Positions 41,891 through 50,122 of a stretch of DNA of 64,000 bases are shown piece by piece; positions within the stretch are counted from its first letter, which is position 1; every line of letters starts with the position of its first letter. Origin of the DNA: Lachnospiraceae bacterium (GTDB lineage: Bacteria; Bacillota; Clostridia; Lachnospirales; Lachnospiraceae); contig JAGAMF010000005.1 in the NCBI GenBank assembly GCA_017624855.1, positions 372,001 to 436,000 on the forward strand, given 5' to 3'. The notes under the pieces are model-generated. The model made no database searches. It worked only from the letters and a program-made list of their open reading frames with translations, and was not told the DNA's origin. A program made the translations under genes and the position numbers.

Positions 41891-43628
41891 AATTTTGAAA
41901 AAAATGATGGTGTTGCTGGATGGCAAGCAGAAACGGACAATGGTATTGTTGGTTATTATGATGTTCATTGGAGCAATTTTAGAAGCCTTCAGTATTACTA
42001 TGGTGGTGCCGGTTGCGTCCATCATTATTAGTCCGACTGCCATTCAGGATAATGAGTTGGTGGCATCCATTTATGAATTTCTTCCGTTCGAGTCGGAGAA
42101 AACCTTCGGTACGGCGGTAATGATGGCACTTATTGCGGCGTTTATTTTGAAAAATATTTATATATATTTTATGCAGAAGGCACAGTACCACTTTATATAT
42201 ACCAATCAGTTCCGTACATCGGAGCATATGATGAAAAATTATATGCGAAGAGGGTATGAATTTTTCTTGAATGCGGATACGGCAGTAGTACAGCGTACCA
42301 TTACATCCGATGTAAATAATATGTATGCATTGATTCTGTCCGTTTTACAGTTAATCTCGGAAGTGATGGTTTTTATCGCGCTTTCGATAGTGCTTTTAAA
42401 AGAGGATCCGCTCATGACAATTTTTCTTGCGGTATTACTGGGGATAACTTTATTGATTATCAAAGTGGTCTTAAAGCCTATTATGTACAAGGCTGGTAAG
42501 GATAATCAGGATTATTACAGCAATCTTTTTAAATGGATTAATCAGACAGTAACGGGAATTAAAGAAGTAAAAGTGGGCGGCAGAGAAAAATATTTTATTG
42601 ATACCTATAGAGGATATGGTAAAGGATATGTGGATGCCGTACAGAAGTACACCCTATATAACAATATACCCAAGCTGATTATTGAAACCGTCTGCGTAGC
42701 GGGTGTTGTATTGTATTTTCTTTATATTTTTTTGAGCGGACAGAGTTCGGAAGATGTCATGGCAATCATTACCGCTTTCGGACTTGCAGTGGCAAGATTA
42801 ATGCCTTCTGCAAACCGCATTAATAACCAGTTAAACAATATTGCCTATTTTGAACCCTTCTTTATGAGGGTTTCCGATAATTTGCAGGTTGATATCAATG
42901 GTGAAAATACGGATATTTCATTTATGGAAGTTCCCAAAGAAAAGCTTTCTGTAACCAAAGAAATTGTTTTGGAAGGAGTTTCTTATAAGTATCCAAATAC
43001 AGATAAATGGATTCTGAAAGATGCCAATGTCACAATCCCCGTTGGACAGGCCGTTGGTATTGTGGGAACCACGGGAGCGGGCAAATCCACTATTGTGGAT
43101 GTTCTTCTGGGAATGCTTGTAATGCAGGAAGGAAAGATTACCGCAGACGGCAGAGATGTGTTTGATAAGAATAATTACAGAAAATGGCTCAAAAACATTG
43201 GCTACATTCCTCAGAATATTTTTATGCTTGATGACAGCATCCGTAAGAATGTTGCTTTCGGTATTCCCGATGATGAAATTGATGATAATCGTGTATGGGA
43301 AGTGTTAAAAGAGGCTCAGCTAGATGACTTCGTAAGAAGCTTGCCGGAAGGATTAGACAGTAGTGTTGGAGAACGCGGCATCCGTGTTTCCGGTGGTCAG
43401 AGACAGCGACTTTCCATTGCAAGAGCGTTGTATGAAGATCCGGAAGTACTGATTATGGATGAGGCAACTGCGGCCTTGGATAATGATACTGAGAAGGCGA
43501 TTATGGATTCCATTAACCTCCTTCACGGCAGTAAGACATTGATTATTATTGCACATCGTTTGCAGACCATTGAAAAGTGCGATGCGGTATACCGTATCGA
43601 AGACGGCAAAGCGGTTCGCGAAAGATAA
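41883..43628 (+). CDS. PglK-like ABC flippase for lipid-linked glycans
   Basis: A 581-residue half-transporter with an N-terminal six-segment membrane domain and a C-terminal ATPase. LAVARLMPSANRINNQL corresponds to a block conserved in Campylobacter PglK/WlaB. The ATPase has GIVGTTGAGKSTIVDVLLG (Walker A), YIPQNIFMLDDSIRKNVAFG (Q-loop), VSGGQRQRLSIARALYE (signature), VLIMDEATAALDNDTE (Walker B) and IIIAHRLQTIEKCD (H-loop). It would flip a complete undecaprenyl-linked oligosaccharide outward. No Wzx is seen here, so it is probably the flippase of this locus. GAGGA lies before the ATG at 41883. Confidence 0.88.
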   Translation: MAKILKKMMVLLDGKQKRTMVLLVIMMFIGAILEAFSITMVVPVASIIISPTAIQDNELVASIYEFLPFESEKTFGTAVMMALIAAFILKNIYIYFMQKAQYHFIYTNQFRTSEHMMKNYMRRGYEFFLNADTAVVQRTITSDVNNMYALILSVLQLISEVMVFIALSIVLLKEDPLMTIFLAVLLGITLLIIKVVLKPIMYKAGKDNQDYYSNLFKWINQTVTGIKEVKVGGREKYFIDTYRGYGKGYVDAVQKYTLYNNIPKLIIETVCVAGVVLYFLYIFLSGQSSEDVMAIITAFGLAVARLMPSANRINNQLNNIAYFEPFFMRVSDNLQVDINGENTDISFMEVPKEKLSVTKEIVLEGVSYKYPNTDKWILKDANVTIPVGQAVGIVGTTGAGKSTIVDVLLGMLVMQEGKITADGRDVFDKNNYRKWLKNIGYIPQNIFMLDDSIRKNVAFGIPDDEIDDNRVWEVLKEAQLDDFVRSLPEGLDSSVGERGIRVSGGQRQRLSIARALYEDPEVLIMDEATAALDNDTEKAIMDSINLLHGSKTLIIIAHRLQTIEKCDAVYRIEDGKAVRER

Positions 43629-43672
43629 TTTAGAAAAGTGTGTATAGCGGTAGCTGTACCATGGAGATGAAT

Positions 43673-44710
43673 ATGAAACTGAGTATTATTGTACCCGTAT
43701 ATAATATGGTATCCGGGGGCAAATTACAGTTCTGTATGGACTCCCTGTTGGCCCAGACCATAGAGGATTACGAGATTATTGCGGTAGACGATAAGTCTAC
43801 GGATGATTCTCTCGCTTTATTAAAAGAATATGAGGAAAAACATCCGGACAAGATGAAAGTCATTGCTTCCCCCAATAATCGAAGGCAGGGCGGTGCCAAG
43901 AACTTGGGTTTGCGAGCGGCGACCGGGGAGTGGCTTGGGTTTGTGGACAGTGATGACTGGATTGCACCGGAATATTATGAGAAGCTTCTTAAAAGAGCTG
44001 AAGAGACCGGGGCAGATATTGTGGGATGTTACTATTCCATAAAATATGAGCACGATTATGAAGTGGGACAGGAAATACCCAGCGAATTGCAGGCATTGGA
44101 AGGTCCCATGGATGCGGAAAAACACGCCAAGGCAATTCTCACCCCGGGCAGTATGGTAACCAAGATATATAAACGCTCCATATTTTATGATAACGGTATC
44201 TGGTTTCCGGAGTATATTTTTTATGAGGACAATTGTGCCGGGGTGCTGACTATGTTGTATTGTAAGCACTTTGCTTATGTAAATGAGCCTTTGTATTACT
44301 ATTATCAGCATAATGTATCTACGGTTCATCATGTCAGTGTGGAGAAATGCAACAACCGCCTGCAGGCAATGGAAATGCTTATGGCTGAATGCTATAAAAG
44401 AGGATTTCTTGAGGAATATCCGGAAGAGATTGAATATCGTTTTACGGAAATGTTTTATGTGAATACCCTGTTCACCTATATGATTGGTCTTCCTTTTTGC
44501 AAGAAGCGCATATCCTACTTACGCCTGCTTCGCGACGGAATCATGGCGTATTTTCCGGAATATGCCACCAATCCGTATTTTGATGAGCGCCAGGATGCAG
44601 AAGTGAAAAAACTTACCGCAATGCACTGTAAATCGCCTTTTAAGTTCTTCTGGTATTATACGGCGTTAACCACATACCGTAAAATCAGGAAGAAACTGAA
44701 AGGATATTGA
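43673..44710 (+). CDS. GT2 family glycosyltransferase
   Basis: A 345-residue GT2 enzyme: MKLSIIVPVYNMVSGGKLQF, IIAVDDKSTDDSLALLKEYE, NRRQGGAKNLGLRAATGEWL, FVDSDDWIAPEYYEKLLK (DSDD) and EYIFYEDNCAGVLTMLYC with the ED catalytic-base motif. The N-terminal motif carries a small insertion (VSGG) after VYN. Two upstream in-frame ATG/GTG codons exist (43640, 43661), but GGAG is spaced seven bases from the ATG at 43673. It has a basic C-terminus. It stands 44 bases after the flippase gene. Confidence 0.92.
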   Translation: MKLSIIVPVYNMVSGGKLQFCMDSLLAQTIEDYEIIAVDDKSTDDSLALLKEYEEKHPDKMKVIASPNNRRQGGAKNLGLRAATGEWLGFVDSDDWIAPEYYEKLLKRAEETGADIVGCYYSIKYEHDYEVGQEIPSELQALEGPMDAEKHAKAILTPGSMVTKIYKRSIFYDNGIWFPEYIFYEDNCAGVLTMLYCKHFAYVNEPLYYYYQHNVSTVHHVSVEKCNNRLQAMEMLMAECYKRGFLEEYPEEIEYRFTEMFYVNTLFTYMIGLPFCKKRISYLRLLRDGIMAYFPEYATNPYFDERQDAEVKKLTAMHCKSPFKFFWYYTALTTYRKIRKKLKGY

Positions 44711-44748
44711 TAAGCTAAGATAATTCGGTAAAAGAAAGGTAATGACAA

Positions 44749-45675
44749 ATGGAAAAATGTTCATTGGTAGTGCCTTGTTATAATGAAGAGGAAGCGTTGC
44801 CCCTCTTTTATGAGGCTACTGAGAAAGTAATTAAAGAAATGCCTTATTTGGAATTTGAATATATATTTGTCAATGACGGCAGCAAAGATAAAACCGCTCA
44901 GGTTATGAAGGAATTGGCAGAAAAAGATGAAAAAGTGCACTATGTGATTTTCTCCCGCAATTTCGGAAAAGAAGCGGCTATGTATGCCGGTATGAAGGAA
45001 GCAACGGGCGATTATGTGGTAATTATGGATGCGGATTTGCAAGATCCACCGGAGTTATTGCCTCAGATGTATGAAGCGGTAACCAAGGAAGGCTATGACT
45101 GTGCGGCAACCAGAAGAGTGGACCGTAAAGGAGAACCGGTAATTCGCTCTATGTTTGCAAGGCTTTTTTATCGTATTATGAATAAAATAGCCAAAATAGA
45201 CATGGTAGACGGCGCAAGAGACTTCCGCTTTATGAAGCGTGTAATGGTGGATGCTATTTTATCCATGGAAGAGTATAACCGTTTTTCAAAAGGCATTTTT
45301 GGCTGGGTCGGTTTTGAAACTAAGTGGATTCCTTTCGAGAATCGTAAGCGTGTTGCAGGTAAAACCAAATGGAACTTTTTCAGCTTATTTAAATATTCCA
45401 TAGAAGGAATGGTGGCCTTTTCAACAGCACCCTTGGTTTGGGCATCTTTTATCGGTCTGTTATTCTGTGTTATTGCATTTATTGCAGTGTGTGTATTGTT
45501 TGTAAGGGCCCTGATATTTGGAGATCCGGTAAGCGGTTGGCCTTCTTTGGCGTGTATGATTACCTTTTTTGCGGGATTGCAGTTGTTCTGTAGCGGTATC
45601 ATTGGTATGTATTTGGCAAAGTCTTATCAGGAATTAAAGGGCAGACCCATCTATATTGTAAAAGAAAAGAAATAA
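44749..45675 (+). CDS. GtrB-type polyprenyl-phosphate glycosyltransferase
   Basis: A 308-residue DPM1/GtrB-like enzyme. The cytosolic GT2 domain has CSLVVPCYNEEEALPLFYEA, FVNDGSKDKTAQVMKELAE, SRNFGKEAAMYAGMKEATGD and VIMDADLQDPPELLPQMY. Two membrane segments close the protein (about 232-258 and 270-292), as in GtrB. These enzymes put one sugar from a nucleotide donor on polyprenyl phosphate for later use outside the membrane. It is close to pseF and to a GtrII-like protein, with which it may form a working pair. AAAGGTAA gives a weak to moderate site. Confidence 0.92.
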   Translation: MEKCSLVVPCYNEEEALPLFYEATEKVIKEMPYLEFEYIFVNDGSKDKTAQVMKELAEKDEKVHYVIFSRNFGKEAAMYAGMKEATGDYVVIMDADLQDPPELLPQMYEAVTKEGYDCAATRRVDRKGEPVIRSMFARLFYRIMNKIAKIDMVDGARDFRFMKRVMVDAILSMEEYNRFSKGIFGWVGFETKWIPFENRKRVAGKTKWNFFSLFKYSIEGMVAFSTAPLVWASFIGLLFCVIAFIAVCVLFVRALIFGDPVSGWPSLACMITFFAGLQLFCSGIIGMYLAKSYQELKGRPIYIVKEKK

Positions 45676-45676
45676 G

Positions 45677-45712
45677 CATAGCGTCGTAGGGGAATCGAAC
45701 TCCTGCGCTATG
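45677..45712. repeat. Inverted repeat enclosing a tRNA T-arm-like sequence
   Basis: CATAGCG (45677-45683) and CGCTATG (45706-45712) are perfect inverted repeats starting one base after the gtrB stop. The inner sequence read on the reverse strand has AGGAG-TTCGATT-CCCCT, which resembles a tRNA T-arm with one mismatch, followed by an acceptor-like ACGACGC. No rest of a tRNA gene is present. It may be a tRNA-derived remnant or simply a hairpin before pseF. Confidence 0.5.
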
Positions 45713-45728
45713 GGAAGGAAAATAAAAA

Positions 45729-46421
45729 ATGAATGCAGTAGCAATTATTACCGCCAGAGGCGGCAGTAAAAGAATACCCAGAAAGAATGTAAAAGAGTTT
45801 CTTGGCAAGCCGATTCTTTTATATTCCATAGAGGCGGCATTAAACAGCGGTATCTTTGAAGAGGTAATGGTATCTACCGAAGATGAAGAAATTGCTGAAT
45901 TGGCGCGAAAAGCCGGAGCAACGGTGCCTTTTATGAGGGGAGAAGAAAATGCCAACGATTATGCAACCACAACGGATGTGTTATTGGAAGTGGTAGCAGA
46001 ATATGAAAAGAGAGGCAAGCATTTTGAATTCGGATGTTGTATCTATCCGACCGCACCTTTTGTTACTGCGGATAAATTAAAAGAAGGCATGGAGCGTCTG
46101 GCATCTTCCGATGCGGATACTTTGATGCCGGTGGTGCCTTTTTCGTTCCCACCTCAGAGAGGTATGGTGATTCGGGATGAGAAATTGCAGTTCATTCAAC
46201 CGGAGCATGCGCTGACCCGTTCTCAGGACTTGGAGCATTGGTATCATGATGTGGGACAGTTTTATTGTTTCCGGACAGAGAATTTTAAGAAAAACAGAAT
46301 TCTTACCGTGGGGAATGTGCTTCCTCTTGTGGTTTCGGAATTGGAAGTGCAGGATATTGATACAATTGCGGATTGGAAAATCGCCGAAATGAAATATGAA
46401 GCGATGATGGAGAAAAAATAA
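45729..46421 (+). CDS. pseF: Pseudaminic acid cytidylyltransferase
   Basis: A 230-residue CMP-nonulosonate synthetase. AVAIITARGGSKRIPRKNVK is the nucleotide-binding block, EVMVSTEDEEIAELARKAGA and PFMRGEENANDYATTTDVLL follow, and CCIYPTAPFVTADKLKEGM is closer to PseF than to NeuA or LegF. It would activate pseudaminic acid (or a near relative) with CTP. The genes making the acid itself (pseB, C, H, G, I) are not recognised in the window apart from a possible GNAT. Its stop overlaps the next start in TAATG. A GT52-like enzyme upstream may use the product. Confidence 0.9.
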   Translation: MNAVAIITARGGSKRIPRKNVKEFLGKPILLYSIEAALNSGIFEEVMVSTEDEEIAELARKAGATVPFMRGEENANDYATTTDVLLEVVAEYEKRGKHFEFGCCIYPTAPFVTADKLKEGMERLASSDADTLMPVVPFSFPPQRGMVIRDEKLQFIQPEHALTRSQDLEHWYHDVGQFYCFRTENFKKNRILTVGNVLPLVVSELEVQDIDTIADWKIAEMKYEAMMEKK

Positions 46422-48040
46422 TGGATGCTATGTTTGGCAGACTGTGGAATGCAGTAAAGAAAAAAGAATATGCTTTTCCTTTTTGGTCCGCTGTAATTGT
46501 GGGCTTGGTTACCCATATGTATCTGTTTACCAATAAGTTCCCTAATTCGGATGCCATGACCAGTTTCTATTTCGATCAGAACATGATTACTTCCGGAAGA
46601 TGGTTTCTTACTGTGGTGTGCGGAATATCTTCCTACTATGATTTGAACTGGATAATCGGTGTATTGTCCGTATTGTATCTGGCGGTTGCCTCAGTGGTGG
46701 TTTCAGAGTTTTTTGAGGTGAAAAGCAATGCCGTGAGATGCTGTATTGGAGCCCTCATGGTTACTTTCCCGGCGGTGACGGCAACTTTTGCGTATTTGTA
46801 TACCGCAGACGGTTATATGTTGGCCTTTTTATTGGCAATTTTAGCAGCTTATCTGACCAAGAAATATAAATGGGGATTTGCGGTAGGCGGCGTGTGCCTT
46901 GCGCTAAGCGTAGGCTCTTATCAGGCATATGTGGCGGCAACTATTTTAATGTGCCTGTTTTCTTTGATTATGATGTGCCTGAATAATTGCACTTTTAAGG
47001 AATTGTGGAGCAAGGCATGGCGTTACCTTGCCATGGGCGGTATCGGTGCCGGTTTATATTATGTGGCATTAAAGGTATTACTGGCAGTTCAGGGGAAAAC
47101 GCTGGATACCTATCAGGGCATTGATGAAATGGGTAAGCTTTCTTTGAAAACCCTGCCGGGCAAAATGATAGATGCATATCATGATTTTGCGGCATTTGCC
47201 TTAAAAGGAAATGTCATCATAAACAATGGATTTTCTCTCTGTTGTGTGGTATTATTAATAGTGGTGGTTTGTGCAACCGCCTTATTTTGCTATATAAAAT
47301 CCAAAGCTTTTAAGAGGTGGTATCATACACTTCTTCTTTTGGTGTTTGTGGGATTGATTCCATTTGGAACGAATATTATTTATTTTATGTCTTCCAATGT
47401 AACCTTCCATTTGCTGATGCGCTTGCAGTGGGTGATGTTTCCTATATTTGCGGTGGTGTTAAGCGAGAAGATGCTTACCATAAAAGCATCAAGCGATACC
47501 GCATCGGAAGAAAGTACGGTTCAAGAAGAATCGGTGAAGAAGGCCGGAAATAAAAAACCGGGAGTCAGCTTTGCTCTTATTGTATCCTGCATCGGTGTGA
47601 TTGGGGCGGCAGGTTTGTCCTACCAGTTTATGCTTATGGATAATATTGCGTATTTTAATATGAATGAGCGATATGAAAAGACATACGCTTATTGTTTGAG
47701 ACTGATTGACCGTATCGAGCAGACTCCGGGATATGAAACGGGAATGCCCATTGCCATGATTGGTGTGTTGGACGAGTCTAAGTATCCGACTACGGATATT
47801 ACAGGAGATGTAACTTCAAATATTTCGGGAGCTACCGGAGATATGTTGATTTATAAAGGCGAGCAGTACGCGGCTTTTATGAAGCATTATTTGAATGTAA
47901 CCATTAATCCTATTGTGGGAGATCAGATTATAGAGATTTACAATTCACCGGAGTATCGGGAAATGGACAGTTTTCCGGCAGAAAGTTCCATTCGGATTGT
48001 AGACGGAATTATGTACATTAAGACTGAGCCTATAGAATAA
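46421..48040 (+). CDS. GtrII-like membrane glucosyltransferase family protein
   Basis: A 539-residue polytopic protein, paralogue of the one at 25366. Shared blocks are NSDAMTSFYFDQNMITSG, RWFLTVVCGISSYYDLNW and, in the C-terminal outside domain, NMNERYEKTYAYCLRLIDRI. A lysine/serine-rich linker (ASEESTVQEESVKKAGNKK) lies near residue 365 and is absent from the paralogue. GtrII proteins transfer a sugar from polyprenyl phosphate to a surface glycan. It overlaps pseF by one base, and is followed by a second GtrB-type gene. Confidence 0.82.
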   Translation: MDAMFGRLWNAVKKKEYAFPFWSAVIVGLVTHMYLFTNKFPNSDAMTSFYFDQNMITSGRWFLTVVCGISSYYDLNWIIGVLSVLYLAVASVVVSEFFEVKSNAVRCCIGALMVTFPAVTATFAYLYTADGYMLAFLLAILAAYLTKKYKWGFAVGGVCLALSVGSYQAYVAATILMCLFSLIMMCLNNCTFKELWSKAWRYLAMGGIGAGLYYVALKVLLAVQGKTLDTYQGIDEMGKLSLKTLPGKMIDAYHDFAAFALKGNVIINNGFSLCCVVLLIVVVCATALFCYIKSKAFKRWYHTLLLLVFVGLIPFGTNIIYFMSSNVTFHLLMRLQWVMFPIFAVVLSEKMLTIKASSDTASEESTVQEESVKKAGNKKPGVSFALIVSCIGVIGAAGLSYQFMLMDNIAYFNMNERYEKTYAYCLRLIDRIEQTPGYETGMPIAMIGVLDESKYPTTDITGDVTSNISGATGDMLIYKGEQYAAFMKHYLNVTINPIVGDQIIEIYNSPEYREMDSFPAESSIRIVDGIMYIKTEPIE

Positions 48041-48053
48041 GAGAGGTATGCAA

Positions 48054-48977
48054 ATGAGCACATTGTCGGTGATTATTCCTTCGTATAACGAGGAATCCAA
48101 TATCGAGAGAACGGCCGAAACCATTGGAAGAATTCTTTCCGAAGCACAAATCGAATATGAATTGCTGTTTGTCAGTGACGGTTCATCAGACAAAACCTAT
48201 GAGCTGGTTTGCAATTTGGCAAAACGGGATGCCCATATAAAAGGGCTGGAATTCAGCCGTAACTTTGGCAAGGAGGCAACTATTTTTGCCGGTTTATCCT
48301 GTGCCAAAGGCGATTGTTGTGCGGTAATCGATTGTGACTTGCAGCATCCCCCCGAGACTTTGGTAGAGATGTATCGTCTTTGGGAGCAGGGATACGAAGT
48401 AATCGAAGGCATTAAGTCCAGCCGAGGCAAAGAAGGGCTGATTCATAAAATGTTCGTAGGCATTTTCTATGGTATTATGAGCAAGCTCATGAAAATAGAT
48501 ATGAATGCCACATCGGACTTTAAATTGATGGACCGTAAAGTGGTGGATGCATTGCTTACCTTGAACGAAAAGAATACTTTCTTCCGTGCGTTAAGCTTTT
48601 GGGTTGGATTTAAATCCACCACTGTAACTTTTGATGTACAGGAGCGTGTGGCAGGCAAGAGCAAATGGTCTTTTACAAGCCTTGTAAAATATGCCATTTC
48701 CAACACAACCTCTTTTACCACGGCACCCTTGCAGTTTGTAACTTTTATCGGTGTGATTATGATTATCTTTTCCGTGGTTTTGGGTGTGCAGACCCTGGTA
48801 AAATATTTTATGGGAACGGCGGTGGAAGGTTTTACCACGGTAATTCTTTTATTATTGATTATTGGCGGATGCATTATGATAAGCCTTGGTATTATCGGAC
48901 ATTATTTGTCCCGCATTTTTGATGAAGTAAAGGGACGCCCCAGATATATTATTCGAAATAAAACAGATAATTTCTAA
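48054..48977 (+). CDS. GtrB-type polyprenyl-phosphate glycosyltransferase
   Basis: A 307-residue second GtrB-like enzyme: STLSVIIPSYNEESNIERTA, FVSDGSSDKTYELVCNLAKR, SRNFGKEATIFAGLSCAKGD and VIDCDLQHPPETLVEMYRL (DCD for DxD). Two membrane segments at the end (about 228-254 and 268-290) and the late GHYLSRIFDEVKGRPRYIIR are family-typical. An ATG two codons upstream (48048) is too near the GAGAGG site; 48054 is spaced seven bases. It lies between the GtrII-like gene and an acyltransferase-3 gene. Confidence 0.92.
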   Translation: MSTLSVIIPSYNEESNIERTAETIGRILSEAQIEYELLFVSDGSSDKTYELVCNLAKRDAHIKGLEFSRNFGKEATIFAGLSCAKGDCCAVIDCDLQHPPETLVEMYRLWEQGYEVIEGIKSSRGKEGLIHKMFVGIFYGIMSKLMKIDMNATSDFKLMDRKVVDALLTLNEKNTFFRALSFWVGFKSTTVTFDVQERVAGKSKWSFTSLVKYAISNTTSFTTAPLQFVTFIGVIMIIFSVVLGVQTLVKYFMGTAVEGFTTVILLLLIIGGCIMISLGIIGHYLSRIFDEVKGRPRYIIRNKTDNF

Positions 48978-48994
48978 AAAGCATTGGAGTAGGC

Positions 48995-50122
48995 ATGACA
49001 CAGAAGGCGGTAAAGGCAAGACAATCGAATATGGAACTTTTACGCATTGTGGCAATGCTGATGATTATTACCTTACATTATCTGGACAAAGGTGATGTGC
49101 TGGGAGATTTTGCGGCTACAAGTACGATAAATCAGTACCTTGTGTGGATTCTGGAAGCCTTTTGCTATGTGGCGGTAAATGTGTATGTGCTGATTAGCGG
49201 ATATTTCCTGGTGCAGTCGAAATTTACTTTTAAAAAGTTATTTGTGTTGTGGGCGCAGGTGTTATTTTATTCATGGCTCATTGCAGGTATCTTTTTCCTT
49301 GGCGGTTGGGCAGGTGCGGAAGCCAAAACTTTGTATGAGTTATTCTTTGTGGTCTTTCCGGTAACTGCGGGGCACTATTGGTTTGCTACGATTTATATTT
49401 TACTGTTTGCCGTATCACCGTTTTTGAATGCGGCCGTTGCCAAAATGAGCAAGGGGCAGCACAAGGCATGCATAGCGGTGCTTTTGGTAATCTTCTCGTT
49501 GTGGAATACGATATTACCTTTTACCATTCCCGTGACAGACAATGAAGGTATGGACATCGCATGGTTTGTGTGCATCTATCTGATTGCGGCATATATCCGC
49601 AAATACCCTGAATGCATGAAAAGCAAAGCCTATGTTTATACATTGGGATACGCCGGATGGAGCCTTTTGGTTTTTGTGGCAGGCATTGCCTTACTTTGGA
49701 TTGACGGTATCGTAGGAAAGCTTGGAGGTTATGCCACCAATTTTTATGCATATAACAGCTTGCCGGTATTGGTCGCAAGCGTGTGCCTGTTTATGGCATT
49801 CTTAAAAATTGAAATAAAAGGCGGCAGAATAGGTAAATGCATCAACCTTATCGCGGGAGCTACTTTTGGCGTGTATCTGATTCACGAGCACAGATATATC
49901 CGCTATTTGTGGCAGCAGTGGTTGCATGTAACGGATGCGGTAAATGAACCGTGGTTGTTGTTGCACCTGCTTGGAAGTATTTTAGCAGTATTTGCAGTAT
50001 GCACATGTATCGAACTTGTTCGTAAGTGGCTGTTCGGTCTGATTACGAACCGTAAGTGGTTCAACAATATATTTTCGAAATTTGCCAAAGCAGAGGCAAA
50101 AATAAACGGAGATGCAGAATGA
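48995..50122 (+). CDS. Acyltransferase 3 family membrane protein (OafA/WecH-like)
   Basis: A 375-residue protein with about ten membrane segments. RQSNMELLRIVAMLMIITLH contains the family's R-x10-H pattern (LRIVAMLMIITLHY), and the later ATFGVYLIHEHRYIRYLWQQ is also usual in the WecH/OafA group. These enzymes O-acylate (commonly acetylate) surface sugars using acyl-CoA from the cytosol. Its stop overlaps the start of the next membrane protein (ATGA). The SGNH hydrolase at 57534 could be its partner or counterpart. Confidence 0.9.
   Translation: MTQKAVKARQSNMELLRIVAMLMIITLHYLDKGDVLGDFAATSTINQYLVWILEAFCYVAVNVYVLISGYFLVQSKFTFKKLFVLWAQVLFYSWLIAGIFFLGGWAGAEAKTLYELFFVVFPVTAGHYWFATIYILLFAVSPFLNAAVAKMSKGQHKACIAVLLVIFSLWNTILPFTIPVTDNEGMDIAWFVCIYLIAAYIRKYPECMKSKAYVYTLGYAGWSLLVFVAGIALLWIDGIVGKLGGYATNFYAYNSLPVLVASVCLFMAFLKIEIKGGRIGKCINLIAGATFGVYLIHEHRYIRYLWQQWLHVTDAVNEPWLLLHLLGSILAVFAVCTCIELVRKWLFGLITNRKWFNNIFSKFAKAEAKINGDAE

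Noticed and set aside
43820-44332. Reverse-strand open frame of 170 codons opposite a GT2 gene
   Set aside because: Shadow of the GT2 coding region; no start signals or family features.
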